A DNA stretch of 64,000 nt. Source: Chloroflexota bacterium. GTDB lineage: Bacteria > Chloroflexota > Anaerolineae > Aggregatilineales > Phototrophicaceae. Shown here one piece after another: positions 62,836-64,000 of the stretch (within the stretch, counting starts at the first letter, position 1; each line of letters opens with the position of its first letter). The position numbers were made by a program, and so were the translations under genes. The stretch covers positions 55,330-119,329 of the forward strand of contig JAPOYS010000148.1 of NCBI GenBank assembly GCA_026706455.1, read 5' to 3'. The notes beneath the pieces were generated by a model. The model did no database searches. It was not told the DNA's origin and saw nothing but the letters and a program-made list of their open reading frames with translations.

Positions 62836-64000
62836 ATGAAACACAAATTGTTTATCTGCTGTCTGGCGCTTGCCCTGGTCCTGCTTTCGGGCTTGGCTCT
62901 GGCGCAAGACATGAGCGAAGGCGATCTCGTATATCCCTTCCAATACGCCGACCTGCATGCCTATGCCGCCGCCACCGGCAATAGCATTGACATGTGGGGC
63001 GAAGCGCCGATGCTGGCTGAGATGGCCGCCGCTGGCGAGCTGCCGCCGCTTGAAGAGCGCTTGCCGGCGCAGCCCGCCGTTGTGCAGCCGCTGGAAGCGG
63101 TCGGCGAGTATGGCGGCGAATTGGCTGGCCCCACCACCAACCCGACCTGCTGCGGCTGGGATGTGCTGGAGATGCGCTTGCAGAAGCTGCTGACGATCGA
63201 CACCGATCTCAGTTCCATCATCCCCAATATCGCCCGCGCATACGAAGTCTCGGACGATTGGACCACCTTCACATTCCATCTGCGCGAAGGCCATCGCTGG
63301 TCGGATGGCGAACCCTTCACCACCGAAGACTTCCGCTTCTACTTTGAAGATGTCCTGGGCAACGCGGAATTGACGCCGAATATCGGCGGGCCCTGGAGCT
63401 TGGACGGCGCGCTGCCGCAGGTGGATATCATCGACGAAACCACAGTGCGCATGACCTATCCCGCGGCGCGCCCGACCTTGCTCATCGCCGTCGGCAGCGA
63501 GGTGAATCATCGCGGTTTCCGCCCGGCGCATTACTTCAAGCAGTTCCATATTGACTACAACGAAGACGCCGACGCGCTGGCGGCTGAGAACGGCTTCGAA
63601 GGCTGGGTCCAGCAGTTCAACGCCAAGATGAACCCGTACACCTTCACCTGGAACCTCGGCTCGGAGACCGATCCCTACGCGCCCACGCTGAACACCTTCG
63701 TCTTCGTGCGCGAAGATTCCTTCGGCAACAAGTACTATGAGCGCAACGCCTACTTCTTCAAGGTGGACACCGCGGGCAATCAGTTGCCCTACACCGATTC
63801 GCTGCGCCGCATCCTGGTGGAAGATCTGCAAGTGCAAGATTTGAAAGCCATCTCCGGCGAGTATTCGCACTATGGCTGGGGCACGCTGCTGAGCTACCCG
63901 ACGTATCGAGAGAACGAAGAAGCGGGCGGTTACCGCACAGCCACAGCCGAATACAGCCGCGGCAACGAATACTCGATCATGTTCAACTTCACGACGCCGA
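62836..64000 (+). CDS. ABC transporter substrate-binding protein, family 5 (partial)
   Basis: The gene runs off the right edge; 388 residues are visible. It has a type I signal peptide (KLFICCLALALVLLSGLALA, cleavage before QD) and the family-5 segments YEVSDDWTTFTFHLREGHRW, SDGEPFTTEDFRFYFEDVL, and FVREDSFGNKYYERNAYFFK. The protein binds peptides or oligosaccharides outside the cell and hands them to DppB/C-type permeases, here encoded divergently. AGAGGA lies eight bases before this ATG; an in-frame ATG at 62809 would add nine residues ahead of the signal peptide. The context suggests an oligosaccharide ligand. Confidence 0.9.
   Translation, partial: MKHKLFICCLALALVLLSGLALAQDMSEGDLVYPFQYADLHAYAAATGNSIDMWGEAPMLAEMAAAGELPPLEERLPAQPAVVQPLEAVGEYGGELAGPTTNPTCCGWDVLEMRLQKLLTIDTDLSSIIPNIARAYEVSDDWTTFTFHLREGHRWSDGEPFTTEDFRFYFEDVLGNAELTPNIGGPWSLDGALPQVDIIDETTVRMTYPAARPTLLIAVGSEVNHRGFRPAHYFKQFHIDYNEDADALAAENGFEGWVQQFNAKMNPYTFTWNLGSETDPYAPTLNTFVFVREDSFGNKYYERNAYFFKVDTAGNQLPYTDSLRRILVEDLQVQDLKAISGEYSHYGWGTLLSYPTYRENEEAGGYRTATAEYSRGNEYSIMFNFTTP

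Noticed and set aside
62830-63870. 346-codon minus-strand frame
   Set aside because: It is antisense to the substrate-binding protein, which has a signal peptide and family-5 motifs on the plus strand.
1-64000. CRISPR arrays, prophage or insertion sequences
   Set aside because: No regularly spaced repeats, transposase or phage structural or integrase genes were found in reading the window.

Overview
The window reads as a chromosomal segment of a Chloroflexota bacterium, probably of the Anaerolineae type. The basis is gene content: several very large multi-membrane proteins of the GT39, Agl23 and DUF2298 ('Chlor_Arch_YYY') types, which are typical of Chloroflexi and archaea, next to ordinary bacterial housekeeping genes. 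This is inference from family content; no rRNA or other placing marker is present. GC content is moderately high and coding density is high. There is no CRISPR array, prophage or intact insertion sequence.

Layout. (1) 1-13100 is a housekeeping block. It holds the 3' end of fmt, a MATE exporter, a PspC-domain protein, malate dehydrogenase, a histidine phosphatase, era, and a long minus-strand operon nusA-ylxR-infB-rbfA-nrnA-truB-ribF. A clear sigma-70 promoter lies upstream of that operon and a hairpin lies in the nusA leader. (2) 13175-34021 is one long minus-strand envelope-glycan block. It holds a GT4 glycosyltransferase, a methyltransferase, a GT39-like protein, a 1949-residue GT39+DUF2298 fusion, a DUF2298 protein, another GT39-like protein, an ECF sigma factor with its membrane anti-sigma, and an Agl23-like protein ending in a six-bladed NHL propeller. 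(3) 34500-42000 holds tRNA-Gly(CCC), bL25, gyrA, an orphan membrane protein with its own promoter and terminator, a membrane-anchored unknown, birA and a HIT protein. (4) 42155-50000 holds three more GT39/DUF2142-like membrane proteins and a tandem-HTH regulator. (5) 50157-64000 is a methyltransferase and then a carbohydrate-catabolic locus. That locus has one single and one tandem-duplicated GH117-type hydrolase, a GMC oxidoreductase, an SDR, a zinc alcohol dehydrogenase, an FCD-type GntR regulator, two Dpp/Opp-type permeases, an enolase-superfamily enzyme and the start of a family-5 substrate-binding protein.

How region 5 may work. A near-identical inverted repeat (ATTGT-NN-ACAAT) overlaps the promoter of the single GH117 gene, overlaps the -35 box of the permease operon that also encodes the GntR regulator, and lies upstream of the binding-protein gene. 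The simplest reading is one GntR regulon. Oligosaccharides would be imported by the ABC system, cleaved in the cytoplasm by the GH117 proteins (no signal peptides are visible), and the released sugar acid or anhydro-sugar processed by the dehydrogenases and the enolase-superfamily enzyme. Known GH117 enzymes release 3,6-anhydro-L-galactose from agar oligosaccharides, and the 3,6-anhydrogalactonate pathway uses an enolase-superfamily cycloisomerase. An agar- or galactan-type substrate is therefore a reasonable but unproven guess. The 828-residue tandem GH117 protein and the shared operator are the most novel signals in the window.
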